The notes under the pieces were generated by a model. The model had not been told where the DNA came from. It saw nothing but the letters and a program-made list of their open reading frames with translations, and did no database searches. A program made the position numbers and the translations under genes. DNA of 6,242 nucleotides, taken from positions 1-6,242 of the forward strand of contig DNFZ01000256.1 of NCBI GenBank assembly GCA_003486785.1, given 5' to 3'. This DNA comes from Clostridiales bacterium. GTDB taxonomy: Bacteria > Bacillota > Clostridia > Christensenellales > CAG-138. Within the stretch, counting starts at the first letter, position 1. Each line of letters opens with the position of its first letter. This document shows, piece after piece, positions 5,417 through 6,242 of the stretch.

Positions 5417-5447
5417 TGTGGGAGGGGGAGGCACCCCGCTTACCACA
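5417..5447 (+). promoter_or_regulatory. L1-binding autoregulatory leader of rplK-rplA
   Basis: A lower stem TGTGG (5417-5421) with CCACA (5443-5447) and an upper stem GGGG (5425-5428) with CCCC (5434-5437) flank an asymmetric internal loop, GAG (5422-5424) opposite GCTTA (5438-5442). The terminal loop is AGGCA. The pairing of GTGGGAGG with TTACCAC resembles the L1-binding site of 23S rRNA (the L1 stalk region). L1 is known to repress translation of its own operon by binding such a mimic upstream of rplK. Its place 28 bases before the rplK start, and rplA being the next gene, fit this exactly. Confidence 0.75.
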
Positions 5448-5474
5448 ACCTATATCTATACGGAGGGAACTGCA

Positions 5475-5900
5475 ATGGCAAAGAAAATCCAAGGCTATGT
5501 AAAACTGCAAATTCCTGCGGCAAAAGCGACGCCCGCGCCGCCGGTAGGCCCCGCGCTGGGTCAACAGGGCGTCAACATCATGGGGTTCTGCAAAGAGTTC
5601 AACGAGCGCACGCAGAAATCCGCCGGTCTGATTATCCCGGTTGTCATCACCGTGTATGCAGACCGCTCTTTCTCGTTCATCACCAAGACGCCTCCCGCCG
5701 CGATCCTGATCAAAAAGGCATGCGGTATTGAGACCGCTTCTGGCGTGCCGAACAAAAACAAGGTTGCCACGATCACCAAAGCGCAAGTGCGTGAGATCGC
5801 CGAGCTGAAGATGCCCGACCTCAACGCGGGCAGCGTGGAAGCGGCAATGTCCATGGTTGCGGGCACCGCGCGCAGCATGGGCGTCATCGTCGGAGACTGA
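5475..5900 (+). CDS. rplK: Large ribosomal subunit protein uL11
   Basis: This 141-residue protein is exactly the usual length for uL11, which sits at the base of the GTPase-activating stalk on 23S rRNA helices 43-44. The N-terminal domain (about 1-70) carries the proline-rich segment PAAKATPAPPVGPALGQQG (14-32), where thiostrepton-type antibiotics contact the protein. The C-terminal RNA-binding domain (about 76-141) includes ATITKAQVREIAELKMPDLN and ends GTARSMGVIVGD. ATG 5475 is chosen over the upstream in-frame GTG 5418 because GGAGGG (5462-5467) lies seven bases before it and the protein then begins MAKKIQGYVKLQIPA, as in the family. GTG 5418 lies inside the L1-binding stem. It follows nusG by 125 bases and precedes rplA by 14. 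Confidence 0.97.
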   Translation: MAKKIQGYVKLQIPAAKATPAPPVGPALGQQGVNIMGFCKEFNERTQKSAGLIIPVVITVYADRSFSFITKTPPAAILIKKACGIETASGVPNKNKVATITKAQVREIAELKMPDLNAGSVEAAMSMVAGTARSMGVIVGD

Positions 5901-5914
5901 GGGGGAACGAGAAT

Positions 5915-6242
5915 ATGAAACACGGCAAGAAGTATACCGAAAGCAAGAATAACATCGAAGCCCAGAAGCAGTACGATGTTCGTGAAGGCCTCGACCTCGT
6001 TCTGACCACCGCGAAAGCGAAGTTTGACGAGACCATCGAAGCTTCCGTCCGCCTCGGCGTCGATCCCCGCCACGCTGACCAGCAGGTTCGCGGCGCGGTC
6101 GTCCTCCCGCACGGCACGGGCAAAAAGGTTCGCGTCCTCGTGTTCGCCAAGGCTGACAAAGCCCGCGAAGCGCAGGAAGCCGGCGCCGATTACGTTGGCG
6201 ACGAAGACCTCGTGAAAAAGATCCAGACCGAGAACTGGTTTG
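5915..6242 (+). CDS. rplA: Large ribosomal subunit protein uL1, N-terminal part (cut by window edge)
   Basis: The first 109 residues of uL1 are present (about 230 residues is usual) and the frame is open at the right edge. MKHGKKYTES starts a typical uL1. The segment ETIEASVRLGVDPRHADQQV followed by RGAVVLPHGTGK and VRVLVFAKADKA (about 39-81) is the hallmark of the RNA-binding domain I, and AGADYVGDEDLVKKI follows. uL1 forms the mobile L1 stalk that helps release tRNA from the E site. It also represses its own mRNA, for which a matching hairpin is seen ahead of rplK. ATG 5915 is supported by AGGGGG (5900-5905), which begins in the rplK stop codon and lies nine bases upstream. Translational coupling to rplK is likely, as in other L11-L1 operons. 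Confidence 0.96.
   Translation, partial: MKHGKKYTESKNNIEAQKQYDVREGLDLVLTTAKAKFDETIEASVRLGVDPRHADQQVRGAVVLPHGTGKKVRVLVFAKADKAREAQEAGADYVGDEDLVKKIQTENWF

Noticed and set aside
5418..5474. N-terminal extension of rplK from GTG 5418
   Set aside because: The GTG is inside the L1-binding stem, and ATG 5475 has a well-placed ribosome binding site and gives the standard 141-residue protein.

Overview
The window looks chromosomal and most likely comes from a moderately GC-rich Firmicute of the class Clostridia. The reasons are the gene order rpmG-secE-nusG-rplK-rplA, AGGAGG-type ribosome binding sites before nearly every gene, sigma-70/SigA-like promoters, and a NusG whose core reads like the Bacillus/Clostridium form. 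The genus cannot be fixed from the sequence.

Layout. (1) Positions 1-647, minus strand: the N-terminal half of a major facilitator superfamily (MFS) efflux-type transporter, cut by the left edge. (2) Positions 648-1048: a 401-base divergent intergenic region. It holds an AT-rich array of 25-bp degenerate tandem repeats, a good promoter with a tandemly duplicated -35 hexamer, and a leader able to form two mutually exclusive hairpins. (3) Positions 1049-3775: tldD and tldE/pmbA, the two subunits of the TldD/TldE metalloprotease, adjacent with no gap. (4) Positions 3776-3921: a short intergenic region with a strong extended -10 promoter and a hairpin at the predicted transcript start. (5) Positions 3922-6242: rpmG (L33), secE, nusG, rplK (L11) and the start of rplA (L1), cut by the right edge.

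The last block is the classical translation/transcription/secretion cluster and appears to be one operon. It has L33, the SecE subunit of the SecYEG channel, the NusG elongation factor, and the L11-L1 pair. The 125-base nusG-rplK gap carries a stem with GTGGGAGG on one side and TTACCAC on the other, resembling the L1-binding site of 23S rRNA. This is the expected autoregulatory site through which free L1 represses its own operon.

The window is mostly housekeeping DNA and I see no wholly new system. The most unusual item is SecE: 215 residues, with a canonical C-terminal SecE domain preceded by about 150 residues holding four extra predicted membrane helices. Second-tier items are a roughly 20-residue insertion in the NusG NGN domain, the 25-bp repeat array, and the alternative hairpins in the tldD leader. 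The TldD/TldE pair has no recognisable peptide substrate gene in the window.
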